DNA from: Dactylis glomerata
Lineage: Eukaryota > Streptophyta > Magnoliopsida > Poales > Poaceae
Direction of reading: 5' to 3'
NCBI GenBank assembly: GCA_007115705.1
Contig: QXEO01000152.1
Coordinates: forward strand, 2,585,870-2,649,869
Length of the DNA: 64,000 nt
Position numbers and translations under genes: made by a program. Of the stretch, positions 9,616-20,475 are shown one piece after another (position 1 is the first letter of the stretch; each line of letters starts with the position of its first letter). The notes beneath the pieces were generated by a model, which saw only the letters and a list, made by a program, of their open reading frames with translations, was not told where the DNA came from and did not search any database.

Positions 9616-10254
9616 CTAGAGGCCTAGGGCTTCCTCTCCTGGAAGTGTTGACTCTACCTCTAGAGGCTCATCGGCGAATGGATCAGTCCATTCGGCAGTG
9701 AACTCAGCCAAAGCTTTGCTCTTGATCACCTTGGTGGTTTCGAAGGAGATCTCGAAGGGCTGAAGCTCCACGGCCCACTCCGCCACCTGTCTGGTGACAG
9801 TTGGGTTGCGTAGAATGGTCTCTAGGGGCCGATCAGTGACCACCTTAATCGGGTGGCCCTGGAAGTAATGACGTAGTTCCCTTGAAGCGATTAGCAGGGT
9901 GTAAAGCAGCTTTTGCTGCATGGTGTAGCGCTCCCGAGCGTCGCATAGCACCGTGCAGACGAAGTACATGGGCTTTTGCACCTTGGCGATGTCCTCAGGA
10001 GTTTTCTCCTCTTGGAGTTCAGGAGCGTCACTCTGTGAGAGTGGCTCGGTCGGCGATGTTGCAGCGGGTGGCTCCTCTTGAGAGACAGAAGAAATTGCTG
10101 CCTCTACCTCAGGAGGAGCCCCCGGGCAAGGAGGATCAATTCCCTCTTTGGCGATTACCTTGGCGTCCCGCTCAGCGACAAGGACAGCGCTTGCAGTTCT
10201 CGGGGTTGCTATGATGTAGAGCATCAAGGGCTCGCGGAATGTTGGGGCAACCAT
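9616..10254 (-). pseudogene. Element D RT-linked RNase H
   Basis: Open frame of ~212 codons covering the RT thumb/connection end (MVAPTFREPLMLYI), an acidic linker (SQEEPPAATSPTEPLSQS), and the RNase H domain (YFVCTVLCDARERYTMQQK, then HYFQGHPIKVVTDRPLETIL). It is in frame with the decayed RT upstream. A stop at 9616-9618 separates it from the second RNase H; F has a stop at the same place where J reads Trp (L*VMHF-type), so TGG to TAG changes recur here. Confidence 0.75.
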
Positions 10255-11222
10255 GATCGCTGGGCTTGTGAGATACCTCTTCAGCTCGGCGAAGGCCTTG
10301 TCAGCTTCCGGAGTTCACTCGAACTTCCCAGTGCGCTTCATAAGCTTGAAGAAGGGCAAGGTCTTCTCTCCACTCCTCGCGATGAAGCACCCTAGGGCTG
10401 CCATACATCCCGCGAGGCGTTGCATTTCCTTGAGGTTGCGTGGAGGATGCATTTCTTCGATGGCCTTGACTTTGTTAGGGTTTGCCTCTAGAACCCCAAC
10501 AACTTTCCTAACGGTACGCCAAAGGCGCACTTGGCGGGGTTGAGCTTGATATTTATCTTTCTCAGGTTGGTGAAGGTTTCCTCCAGATCCTCGATGAAGG
10601 TGTGACTCTCGCGAGTCTTGACGACGATGTCGTCAACGTAGGCTTCCGCATTTCTTTCCATCTGAGCCCCCAAGGCCTTACGCATGAGCCTTTGGAATGT
10701 GGCCCATGCGTTCTTTAGGCCGAAGGGCATACAGACGTAGCAGTACACGCCGCAGGGTGCGATGAAGGCAGTCTTCTCTTCGTCCTCCCTTGCCATCTTG
10801 ATTTGATGATAGCCGAAGAAGGCATCCAAGAAGCAAAGGAGGTCACAGCCGACGGTGGAGTCGACGATTTGATCTATCCTGGGGAGTGGATAAGGATCCT
10901 TGGGACAGGCTTTGTTGAGACTTGTGAAGTCCACGCAGAGGCGCCCACTACCATTAGCCTTTGGGACAACCACCGGATTGGCAATCCAGGTGGGGTGTGC
11001 TACCTCGCGTATCAACTTGGCCTTCTTCAGCTTCTCTATCTCTTGGACAATGAAATCTTGTTTCTCTTGCGCTTGCTTCCTGGTCTTCTGCTTCATGGGG
11101 TGTGCCTGAGGGCACATGGCTAAGTGGTGCTCAATCACCTCCCTGGGAATGCCAGGCATATCTGACGGAGTCCAAGCAAACATGTCAGAGTTTGCCCGCA
11201 GGAAGGTGACGAGCGCGCTTTC
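10255..11222 (-). pseudogene. Element D reverse transcriptase
   Basis: Follows the protease after a TAA stop (11223-11225). RT fingers/palm are intact to about 10488: LCVDFTSLNKACPKD, CFLDAFFGYHQIKM, MPFGLKNAWATFQRL, and the catalytic AYVDDIVVKTRES (around 10640-10605). Near 10495 about 19 bases present in F and J are missing, which shifts the frame; the thumb continues as NPNKVKAIEEMHPPRNLKE (10480-10420) and LPFFKLMKRTGKFE, followed by a stop near 10312. Length and order match Tat RT. Confidence 0.8.
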
Positions 11223-12130
11223 TTATTTGGGAGAAAGCCCTGCCCCGATGGTGACGAAGTTTTGGCAGCCCCCTGCCTGGAGCGGGACCTTCTTTGTAGC
11301 AGAGCGCTCTTGGGTAAACTGGGGCCTCCTCCCTGAGGGTACCGCAGCTTCCGCAATGCTCATGTCCAGCATCGGATGGACCAGGTCCTCGCTTGGAGTA
11401 GGCGATGCAGAGGCGGCGAACTTCTTCCCCGACGAACCCGATGGGAGGGGCTCGAGAGAGGCCTTCTTCGCGGCATCCTGCTCTTGTGATACAAGCTGCT
11501 TCTTCCTCGTGAGGTCACTAGAGTGTTCTAGCAAATCCTCATCAGCGGGGAACATGGTGGCGGCCTCACGGTAGACATGGTCCACAGATCGGAGAGCGTC
11601 TTTTTCATTGCAGTGCACGGTGATCGTGCCATTTGCGCCCGGAATCTTGAGGACGTTGAAGCCATGATGTGTTGCCGCCATGAACCTCGCTAGAGCTGGA
11701 TAGCCAAGGATGGCATTGTACGGTAGCGCAATGTAGGCGACGTTGAAGTCGAGGCTTTCTGTCCTGTAGTTGTCCCGGGTGCCGAAGGTGACGGGCAGGC
11801 GCTCCTGCCCGATTGGCATTGTAGAGCCCTCCGTTACCCCGAAGAATGGTCGGGTTGGCATGAGCCGATGGTACGACACTTGCATCTTCTCGAAGACCTC
11901 GACGGAGATGACGCTGAGCCCAACCCCTCCATCGATGAGGGTACGGTTGATGGCGATGTTATTGATGGTAGGCATGCACAAGAGGGGAATTGTGCCCACG
12001 ACCTTAGTGGAGCTTGGATGATCCTCCTCGTCGAAGCCGATCTTGGTAGACCACTTCATCAAGCGGTTGCTGGTGCTGGGCTGCGCCGCCACGATCTCTC
12101 GCAACAGTTGCTTGAAGTGACGGTTAGACA
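11223..12130 (-). CDS. Element D aspartic protease region (open frame)
   Basis: Retropepsin-like protease of a Tat element, open from about 12206 to a TAA at 11223. The active site is LIDGGVGLSVIS (around 11940-11905), with DGG in place of D(S/T)G, as in other plant Tat proteases here. A second block is LPYNAILGYPALARFMAA (around 11740-11680), then an acidic/Ser-rich tail ending GAGLSPK before the stop. It is in the -1 frame relative to gag; the switch falls at the G run near 12185-12190. The stop coincides with stops in E, F and J. Confidence 0.75.
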
Positions 12131-13124
12131 AAGGAGCTTGGGCTCCACCCAGGAGGCAAGCGGCGAAGCCTCGCGGCTCTTGATAGCCCCCTGGTTCTCT
12201 TCCCAATGATCATTCGCCAGTGGAGGCAGCGGTAGCGGCTCAGGATCTGCATGAGACAGACCATCGTAGCGGCGACCCTCATCCCGGTCGTTGTCGCGGC
12301 GATCGCCCCGGGATCCGCCTTTGCCATTGCTACAGCTACTCCCACGGCGTTTGGTGACACCATTTTCTTCATAAAACTTCCGGACAATCCAACAATCATC
12401 GGTATTGTGGATGTCCTTTTTGTGGAGGATGCAGTAGCGACGACGTCGAGCTTTATCACATTCGGAGCGGTCCCCGCGGCGCTGCTCATGATTAGGCTCC
12501 ACCGAGAGGATAGCAGCCTCCTTGCGCTTGGGTTCCTTGGACTTCGGCTTTGGGGGAAGCGCCTCCAGTAGGTTGTGCACGAAGAGCCTCCCCTCCTCGG
12601 CCTTGGTGCATCTGTCGGCGATCTTGAAGAGCCTGACGACGGAAGTCAGCTCATCATTCATGGATAGCTTCTCCCTCATCTTGATGTCGGAAACGCCCGT
12701 GGAGAACACTGAGATGACGTCCTCATTGGAGATTCGGGGAATCTTGTTCCTCATCTGGCTAAAGTGCTGGATGTATTGACGAAGCATCTCGCCCTTGTAC
12801 TGACGCACCGCCTTAAGATCATTCATGGTGGCGGGGTGCTCGTACGTGGGCATGAAGTTGGCGACGAACTGACGGCACAAGTCCTTCCATGAAGTCACAG
12901 ATTCATGAGGAAGATTCATGAGCCAAGTTCGCGGAGCGTCTTTGAGGGCCATGGAGAACCAATTGGCCATCGCACGCTGATCTCCACACGCGGCCTGGAC
13001 GGCGATGACGTAGAGCTGGAGGAATTCAACGGGGTTAGCGGTCCCATCATAACATGCGCAGATGTCCGGCTTGAACTTGTCAGGCCAGACCACATAGCAT
13101 TGCTGGCGAGTGAGAGCAAGGCAC
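12131..13124 (-). pseudogene. Element D gag, C-terminal two thirds
   Basis: Continues the capsid core (CYVVWPDKFKPDI, ACYDGTANPVEFLQLY, NWFSMALKDAPRTWL, QFVANFMPTYEHPATM) and the zinc-knuckle variant YCILHKKDIHNTDDCW (C-x2-H-x4-H-x4-C, around 12440-12380), followed by an Arg/Gly/Asp-rich tail. It was split from its N-terminal part by the LINE at 13125. This part is open except for the frame change into protease. Confidence 0.8.
13112..13124 (+). repeat. Target-site duplication, left copy (LINE)
   Basis: GAGAGCAAGGCAC, repeated exactly at 13977-13989. Confidence 0.85.
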
Positions 13125-13856
13125 TCAAGGATAGTTGCCCAAGGGCTGATCGACAATCGCTGGGCTACAGACATCTCTGGGAACCTGTCTTTCCAAGATG
13201 TGCACGACTGCCTGACACTTTGGATTGAGATTCTATCCGTTGCCAGGAATCCTGAGATGGCGGATCAATTTCTTTGGCCATCGCCGAGCAAATCCTACAC
13301 TGCCAAATCTACCTACGACTGTCTCGTGAATGTGGGGGATAAACCGCCATTGTTCTCAATCATCTGGAAGAGTTGGGCGACCCCACGATGCAAAGACTTC
13401 ATGTGGCGTCTACTGCACGGCAGGCTTTGGACTTCGGATAGAAGGTTCAGACATGGGCTACAGGATCACACCTCTACCTGCTTTGTCTGCCTTCAAGAGG
13501 AGGATAATGCTGTCCATGTCTTGCTCCAATGCATGACAGCCAGGGAGGTGTGGCACATCTGCAGAGAGAACTTTGAGCTGGACATCGAAGAACCTAACTA
13601 TTGGAGTGTTCTGCAGGATTGGTGGACCTCTGAACGCAACAAACAGAGAAGTAGAGCCAAGCGAGACTTCGACACTCTCGTCTGCACTGTCACATATGCG
13701 CTTTGGAAGAATAGGAATGCGTGGGTCTTCGGGGACGAGAGGAGACGGCATGGCCCTCTCAGAATTGCGGCTCTGGTGGCAGAAGAATACAACATGCTCA
13801 AGCTTGCACGCCGGGAAAGTGCGCGTGATCAAAATGATACCGCGAGAGAGTTTTAG
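13125..13856 (+). pseudogene. LINE ORF2 C-terminus with zinc-binding RT domain (zf-RVT, PF13966 type)
   Basis: A ~245-codon open frame entering from the target DNA; the retroelement part starts at 13125. Motifs: DQFLWPSPSKSYTAKSTYDC, then FSIIWKSWATPRCKDFMWRLLHGRLWTSDR, HTSTCFVCLQEEDNAVHVLLQC and VWHICREN. The W-K...P.K...F.WR...L.T and C-x2-C...H...C spacing is typical of the zinc-binding segment after plant LINE RTs. The C-terminal helix (RDFDTLVCTVTYALWKNRNAWVF) matches the usual 'W..RN..VF' ending. The endonuclease and RT domains are missing. Confidence 0.85.
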
Positions 13857-13976
13857 TTTTTCTTTCCTGTTTCCTTTTCTCTTTGTATCCACTGCATTTG
13901 CAGATGGTTATGCTTGTATATAAACCTTCTGCCTTCTATAAATGGATAGTACGCATTCGCGTACTCTCTAAAAAAA
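13125..13976 (+). mobile_element. 5'-truncated LINE insertion in gag of element D
   Basis: 852 bp, bounded by a 13-bp direct repeat and ending in a short A run (13970-13976). It holds only the 3' end of ORF2 and a ~110-base 3' region. The truncated 5' end, A tail and long target duplication are classic for target-primed reverse transcription. Confidence 0.9.
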
Positions 13977-13989
13977 GAGAGCAAGGCAC
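13977..13989 (+). repeat. Target-site duplication, right copy (LINE)
   Basis: GAGAGCAAGGCAC directly after the A run; gag sequence resumes at 13990 (CCGGGGTTGTAG). Confidence 0.85.
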
Positions 13990-14073
13990 CCGGGGTTGTA
14001 GATTGGGTCCCCGGGGGTCTTGACGTTCTTGCCAGCCTCGCCGATGTTGTCGATGGCGCGGCCATGATTTTTG
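13990..14073 (-). pseudogene. Element D gag, short middle piece
   Basis: About 28 codons between the two insertions, corresponding to DDIGEAGKNVKTPG and PIYNPGC of J and F. It joins the LINE duplication on one side and the 4.5-kb insertion on the other. Confidence 0.75.
14067..14073 (+). repeat. Target-site duplication, left copy (4.5-kb insertion)
   Basis: ATTTTTG, repeated at 18612-18618. The uninterrupted homologue at 810-818 reads ATTTTTGCGG. Confidence 0.75.
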
Positions 14074-17000
14074 TGGGGACCTTGGTTTACCACCCGGGAT
14101 TCCCTTTATGCATACAATTCATGATCCCAGGAGACCATCGTGAATCCACATAACAGAGTTGGCATTTTAGAGTACAACATCCATTACATAACGAGTTTTA
14201 AAAGTCTTACATAAGCCTCTTGGCTGAATATAAATGCCACGCAGGGCAAGTTCAACAGACACACATAGACATAAGTAGCAGCAGATACATGCAGCGTAGA
14301 GACCCAAGTCAGGCCTACTACCCTACAGGCGACTGACCGGGAAACGGGTCCTAATTCGCACCGGCGTCGTCATACTCTTTGTCATCCTCCTCGTAGTCAT
14401 CACCAAAATCTGGCCAAGTTAATAGCCAGGGACAAAGCCATGAGTACATTTTGGAATTGTACTCGCAAACCATCTAAGAGGGAAACATTCACATGCTATA
14501 TGGCTGTAGCAAGGTTGGTTTGTTTTTCAAGTATCTATGTTTTTCTAGTTTTCTCATGTCGATATAGCATATCCCACGACATATCTATATCCTTATTAAA
14601 GAAGATGTCTATAAGGATTTACTAAAGTTTCTAGGAAAGGGGGAACTCCTTTGAAAAGTAAGCTCGGTGGCCAATCAAACATGACCACCTCAAGTCGTTG
14701 GTAGTACCCTCCGAATACTCCGAACCACTTCCCGTGCCACGGCAGTACCCTCCAAGTACTCCGTCCGGCACAAAACTCCAACTTTCTAGAAAAACCATTT
14801 GTAAAACCAAAACTTGACACAGGTTAAGTATGGCCATTCCAACCGTCCATGACCGACGACTCGGCTATTCGAATAGATTACACTCTGCAGAGGTTGTACA
14901 CTTTACCCACACCATTCGATAAATCCACCGGGATACCACCACGGACCGTCATACACGAGTATGCGGGGTTCGGATAATCGATCGAAGCCCTCCATCTATC
15001 TACCTTAGTATGGGTGCCTACCCTGTGGAGTTTACCTCCCCGGCACGTCCCGACAGTACCTCCTCTAGAGCGTAACTCCGGCGCCACGGTGGGAGAACCC
15101 AAGTGTCTTCCGGCGGCTCGGGATATGCCGTGATATGTGTTGACCTTTGTTTAGCATCAACCCGGATTCCGGGGTCCTACTGACCCTTATATAGTGTGAG
15201 GCTCCCCGCACTAAAGCAAATAAACTTCAAACTAAGCCCCGTCCCATACCAGGGTAATGTGGTTGCACGGGAATAATTGGTTTGGCGAACACTTATACAC
15301 AATACCACTTTTCAGAAATCCACCAACTCCTTCACCTCCCATGTCCAACTCCATGTTTATAAAACCATTTGTAAACATTTCAATGGAGTAGCAACTACTC
15401 CAAGGTGTTCGAAAACATTTAAAAAAATCTTTCCAGAGAGTATTCCCAATCCTAGAGTTTTTAGCTCCACCACAAGTTTTCCAAAGACCTCGATGCTAAT
15501 CATCAAGTCTCTACTTTCCGGGGTATTGAGTAGGTATCAAAGGTGCCATCCTTAAAGATGATAACAAATCGACTTGTGGAGCTAAGTCGCCAACTATTGC
15601 TATATAGGGAACCATAGCAATATAAGAAAACAATGCATAGTAATGAAGGCAAGAGTAGAACAATGCATAGTGACTTAATAGGATTTCAGATATGCATCAA
15701 GTAGATGGCTTGCCTTGGTTGGCTTGTCCCTGATCACCTTCCTCCTGGTACTCAAATACTTCCCCTTCCTCCGCACAGTCATTGTTCGATTCTATCGCTA
15801 GAAAAAGAAACGACAACACACACAATAAGCATTCATGCACACATGAATCACATTCAAAGCAATATCACACAGCTCAAGCATTGAGTATTAGAAGTAAACA
15901 AGTTTAGATATCTGAACTAATATCTATTTATAAAAGAAAGAATTATCATAATAATAGTAAGCAATTTCTAGTTGCATGGTAATGCCTATTCACAAACAAA
16001 CACTTGCATGCATCAAGGTCAATCACAACATGGCATCAGCATGCTTACAGGTAGATAACAACACTTCAGGAACAACACAATTGGAATCAAGCTAAAGTAA
16101 TATAAAGGTGATTTAATATGAATATACCAATTCTAGGAATCACTAGAATAGCAAGACATTTCCCTAAAATAATCTGTAAGTCCTAAAATTCTACCAGAGA
16201 CCATTCTGGAAAGCTACTGGAATGGCCAACACACCAGAAGTGGAATCATTACAAAATAATTAATATACTGCACACAATAAATCAATCAATGCAGAAAATA
16301 AACATAACCAAAATACTTACCACAGACAATGCACAGCTCCTAAAATAGTAAACCCAGTTTCTATAACTCAACAAAACAGTAAGGTGTCAGTGAAAATTGG
16401 AATTACCAATTTTCATTATACAAAACATCATATTTGCATAAATATGTGTAAATCAATAGATCTACTCTATTTAATCAACAGATAATATTGAGGGTCCTAA
16501 AAATCACACATGTATTACCAGGGGATAGACAATAATTCATGGATCATAGGAAAATTTAAATCACCATTTTCTGAGGTCTAAAACATTTTCAAACTGATTT
16601 TATTTGCATCACTCAAATAACAAATAGTAATAACACAAAGGAAAAAAAGAAACAGGCCGGATCTGGCCAGGCTCGGCCAGATCTGGGCTGGATCGGCCCG
16701 ATGCTTCACCGGCAAGCCCGGCTGCGACCGAAAAGGGTACGGGCTACCCCTGGCCGTCCGATTAGACGACGATCGACGGCCAGAGGTTGTCGTCCACGTG
16801 CGGCTCTGCATGGATGCGAGCAAACCCTAGCGGGGTCGGGGAGGGTAGCCAGGGGCTCACCGAGGGCGTCTAGAGTCTGGCGAGGTTGGGGATCGGCGGT
16901 GGAGGTGTTCAGAAAGGTGTCGCAGGGGTTCTGGCTTGCATGCAGGGCGTGCGGTGCTCGCAGTGACGCCAACATCACTGGTTCGCATCCAGGCAAGCGG

Positions 17001-18611
17001 TGGCAACGATGGTGGCTATAGATCCCTGCAAGGCATGAGGTGTAGGGTGAGATCGAGGCGAGGCTAGCGAGCTCGGAAACCAGAGGGAGAGCAGGGAGAA
17101 CGGCCAAGTCGACGGCAACCTCTACCCTCACCATCGACGATCTACCCGAAGACCTCGAGCTCCCCAATGGCGGCTTCTCCTCGGCAGAGCGTCGGCGAGC
17201 TCCAGAAGAGGTGAAGGGAGTGGAGAGGGGAAAATGGGCGACAACGGAGAGAATGAAGGGGTCCAGGGGTTTTTATTTGGCTGCTGTGAGCTCAGACCAT
17301 GGTCATCTCGAGTGGACGCGATTGGCCTCGGTGGGCGGAGTTCTGGGGCGGCGTTGTACGCTGAGTCCAGCGGTGGGGTGGTGGCTGTCGGTGGCGAAAC
17401 GGTCTGGATGGGGCGGCCTTGGGTTCAGACCGGGCGCGACTGAAACTGGGCTCGCCTAGGTCAGCACGATCGGCCAGGGGGCAAGGCGGGGGTGCCGTCG
17501 TGTTTGCAGCTCGGTGCCGTGCAGGTGTGCATGAGCGGCGGTGCAGGAGGGGGTCTGTGTGCGCGGGAATGTGACACACGCGCTGCACGCTCTGGGCGGC
17601 ACAGTGACGTCGGTCTGGCATGGTCGGGGCGCAGTGCACGGTCGGGCTCGTGGCCTTCTGCTTCGGGGAATTGACTCGTCGGGTCGTGGCAAGCCTGGCG
17701 GCAAGGTGACAGGGCAGGAGATGGACGGTGGCGTGCTGACCTTGCTGGGATGCCCACGGTGGCCATGGCGACGGCCAGGGCGGCGTGGGGTGCTGGCGCC
17801 GTGTCGCTGTGAGGTGGGGCTGGTGCTAGGGTTTCTGCAGGGTGGCGATCGACTAATGAGGGCCGATGGCGGCGGGTTGGTCGGAGATCAGAGGGAGAGG
17901 GTTTTAGCAAGGAGGGTTTGCCTCGGGCTCCCTCTCTCCCTCGATTCCAAACTGAAAATGACAAGGGGAAAGGGTTTTGAAGATCTTCTAAAATCTAGAG
18001 AGAGATCCCAGCAGATCCCTTTTCCCCCTCTTGGTCAGTTTTGCAAAAGAAATAGGAGAGAGAGACATGGCAAGGCTAGGGTGACTTGGCCAAAATTCGA
18101 ATTCAAATTTGAATCTTAAAGAAAAAGTTTTGAAAACTCACCAAGTTAGTTTCCAAGGGTTTCAAATATAAACTACAAGTCATAGCCAAAGTTTGATAAA
18201 TAATTGAATAGCTAGGCTAGGGTTTTGGAGAAGTCCCTATTTTCAAACAAGAAGCAAAAGTAAAAGAAATAAAAGAAAAAGAATTGTAATCAAGCAAAGA
18301 ATCTCATGATAGATTTTATGGTGAGCACACAAGCTAGTAGGCTTAATATCTCATGCATAAAGTCATAACGCTAACCCTAGTTCACATTGCTCAAGTATTG
18401 AAAAATCAAAAATTAAAGACATGAAATAATACACACAAATGCACACATAAAATCATGCCCATGTATTCACATGAAATCACACATGCTAGCACACTCATGC
18501 AATCATGCATTCATTGGACACAAGCACATTTCTGAGCAAAAGTTTTAATTCACTCCAACAAAGCACTTAAACAAGGTTTAAATTTCTGGTCACCAAAAGT
18601 GGGGTGTTACA
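14074..18611 (-). mobile_element. 4.5-kb LTR-like insertion (solo long LTR or LARD-type unit) in gag of element D
   Basis: 4538 bp with TG...CA ends; read on the minus strand it runs from TGTAACACCCCACTTTTGG to ...GGTCCCCA. The two ends are not inverted repeats of each other, and no second copy of either end is seen, so it looks like one very long LTR left after LTR-LTR recombination. In minus orientation the order is an AT-rich start (18600-18120), a GC-rich leader (about 17970-16640) with CTCTCTCCCT and AAACCCTAG motifs like a plant 5' UTR, an AT-rich middle, and a short acidic frame (FGDDYEEDDKEYDDAGAN, around 14405-14350). No recognised protein domain. The duplication is 7 bp, longer than the usual 5 bp of LTR elements. 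Confidence 0.6.
16640..17970 (-). other. GC-rich leader-like block inside the 4.5-kb insertion
   Basis: An abrupt GC-rich island in AT-rich sequence. Open frames exist on both strands but have no recognisable domain and biased Ala/Arg/Pro composition, so I do not call a gene. On the minus strand CTCTCTCTAGATTTTAG and CAGAAACCCTAGC (about 17990 to 17820) resemble a transcription start and leader. Confidence 0.4.
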
Positions 18612-18618
18612 ATTTTTG
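18612..18618 (+). repeat. Target-site duplication, right copy (4.5-kb insertion)
   Basis: ATTTTTG; gag resumes directly with CGGCGGCGCTC. Confidence 0.75.
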
Positions 18619-19142
18619 CGGCGGCGCTCAAGGGAGATGCATGCGTCTTCCGGAACGCGTTGGACGATTTGGCAGCTGGGCTCCCCGCGCGGCGAAGATG
18701 CAGCGCAGGAAGCCACCTTCTTGGCCTTGGCGGCCTTCCCATCTCCGGCGCTCGGGGCGCGGCGCCCCGCCGCCGAATCTGGTTCTCCCGCGCCCTAGGC
18801 TCCTCCCTGGGCCGGGTCTTTGTTGGCGATGGCGACGAGCTCGGCAATTCGAGCGCGCCACCCCTCACGCCCATCATCAGTGGGCTTATAGCGCAGCAGC
18901 TCCTACGCCATGGCGAGAGCCTGCGCAGAGGACAACTGACTCCCAGAACCAGCGCGAGAAGTGGCGGTGGCGGTGAAGGAGAGCGAAGTCTCCGTATGCC
19001 CGGACGGGAGGTAGGAGGACTCTAGATCTTCCTCCTCTTCCTCCTTGGCCGAGACGTCCCGACGACGGAAGATGGCCTCGGTTTGCCCCTGAACGGCGTT
19101 GCGGCTGCGAAGACGCTCAAGCCTTGCGTTGGCGTCAGCCAT
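18619..19142 (-). pseudogene. Element D gag N-terminus
   Basis: Start ATG at 19142 (MADANARLERLRSRNAVQGQTEAIF), acidic stretch EEEEEDLESSYLPSG, then a stop where other copies read MAQELLRY (CAG to TAG, near 18905), and another near 18796. It continues to the site of the 4.5-kb insertion (SLERRRKN). Confidence 0.8.
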
Positions 19143-19176
19143 GTCGAAGGAGATCTAGAAGAAAACACACCACAGC

Positions 19177-19194
19177 CCCCTACCTGGCGCGCCA
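19177..19194 (-). other. Primer-binding site of element D
   Basis: Minus strand TGGCGCGCCAGGTAGGGG. The adjoining LTR end is mutated from CGACA to CGACC. Confidence 0.7.
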
Positions 19195-19196
19195 AA

Positions 19197-19933
19197 GGTC
19201 GATGGATTTCATGTCGCAAGAACACGGGGTACCACGCGACGGACCCAAAGATTCGAACGCTGGGGGCTGAACATGGGAGATCTTGGATCGCAATGAAACA
19301 CGTTGACGGAAGCCTCGAGACGTCGAACGCACAACACACTATAGAGAGGGAGACACCGACCTTTACGCAGGTTCAGGGCCCTCGTGGTGAGGTAAAGCCC
19401 CTACTTCCTGCCTTCTTGTATTATGATGCGATACCTCGCGAGGAGTACAAGGTCTTGGTTACAGCTGTAGTCTTGAGTCTTCCATGGTCGTAGTCTTCAT
19501 AGAGTAGTTGCGCTGGTCCACAGGAGTGGGTGGAGGAAGCTGACGTCCTCCTCTGGCGCCCTGCATTGTCCACCCTATTTTTAGGGGGGTGGCCAACAAC
19601 CACTGTGCCGCTTTATGCAGGCACGGCGAAAGCTGGTCTCCTCCCTGTCGGGGGTAGCATGGACGGTACGCAGTCTTCTGTTCTTATCTTCTTGCTCAAT
19701 ACGGAAACATGCCGAGCTGACATGGACATGGTCCCTCCCCTCATGAGAAACAGCTCGTGAGGAGGTCTTCTGGTCCTTAGCAGTTTAGCCGTTGTTCTCC
19801 TCATGAGGCGCCTCCTCATGAGGGTCTTCTCCATTGGGCCTCGATCGTCAATCCTCTCCTAGGCCGAAGCTGGGCCGTTGAAGGAGCCCAGGAGCAGGTG
19901 GACCAGGATACCCCGGTATCTAGAACATCGACT
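19197..19933 (-). repeat. 5' LTR of element D, with internal deletion of the core promoter
   Basis: About 737 bp against ~908 in J and F. Some 170 bases are missing at about 19464 (GGTTACA joined directly to GCTGTAG). That removes the TATA box and the CCACCCCTTAG block. The sequence ACA stands at both ancestral breakpoints, which suggests microhomology-mediated loss. The outer end is CGACT instead of CGACA. Confidence 0.85.
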
Positions 19934-20204
19934 GCCAGAGAAGGTAAGTCTTGGCGGGAAGGCAGCCGAGGTGGGCGCGGGCATTGGGGAGGCTCCAAAA
20001 TGGGCAAAGAAAGCAGACGCTCTTTTCCATCTTGATCGCCTGCAGGAGGAGGCCAGCAACCATGTGTCAACCGCCATGTTGTCTTTTGTACAGAGAACCT
20101 GTATCGTGAAGAGGTATGTACTCCCAGTAGCCCCCGAGCAGCACGGCGGATTTTCATAGATGATCCATTATGGTGCTTTAAGAGAAAACTACTTTAAACT
20201 TTGC

Positions 20205-20475
20205 ATAGTACAGCCCCCGAACACCGTCATATTCTGCGGTGCTCTTAGAGAACTTAAATTTTGTACTGAGTAGCCCCCGAGCATTATGGCAGATAAATAT
20301 CCGGCATAAAGCTCTAATAAACTTAAAAAATCATCATGAGTAGCCCCTGAGCGTTATGGCGAATTATTATCCGTCATAAAGCTCTAAGAGTGACTAAATT
20401 AAAAAATCATCATGAGTAGCCCCCGAGCGTTATGGCGGATTACTGTCCGGCATAAAGCTCTAAGAGTGACTAACA
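20205..20475 (+). repeat. Tandem repeat in an aORF intron, with polypurine-tract-like cores
   Basis: Four degenerate units of about 60-77 bases, each with GTAGCCCCCGAGC(G/A)TTATGGCGGAT and CCGGCATAAAGCTCTAAGAG. In the sense of the element each unit contains GCTCGGGGGCTAC, the same form as the polypurine tract before family 1 LTRs (GGGGGCTAC). Confidence 0.7.

Larger units (their letters stand above)
9038..19933 (-). mobile_element. Element D: family 1 retrotransposon, interrupted by a LINE and a 4.5-kb LTR-like insertion
   Basis: On the minus strand: 5' LTR (19933-19197), primer site, gag in three pieces, protease, RT, RNase H, second RNase H, then cut at 9038 in the RNase H/integrase linker by insertion of C. 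D sits inside the aORF of element E. Integrase, aORF and 3' LTR are not in the window. Confidence 0.85.

Noticed and set aside
17211..18119. Host gene in the GC-rich block of the 4.5-kb insertion
   Set aside because: Frames on both strands overlap with low-complexity Ala/Arg/Pro composition and no motif; the block lies wholly inside a bounded insertion.
14074..18611. DNA transposon with terminal inverted repeats
   Set aside because: The ends TGGGGACC and GTGTTACA are not inverted repeats and no transposase motif was seen.
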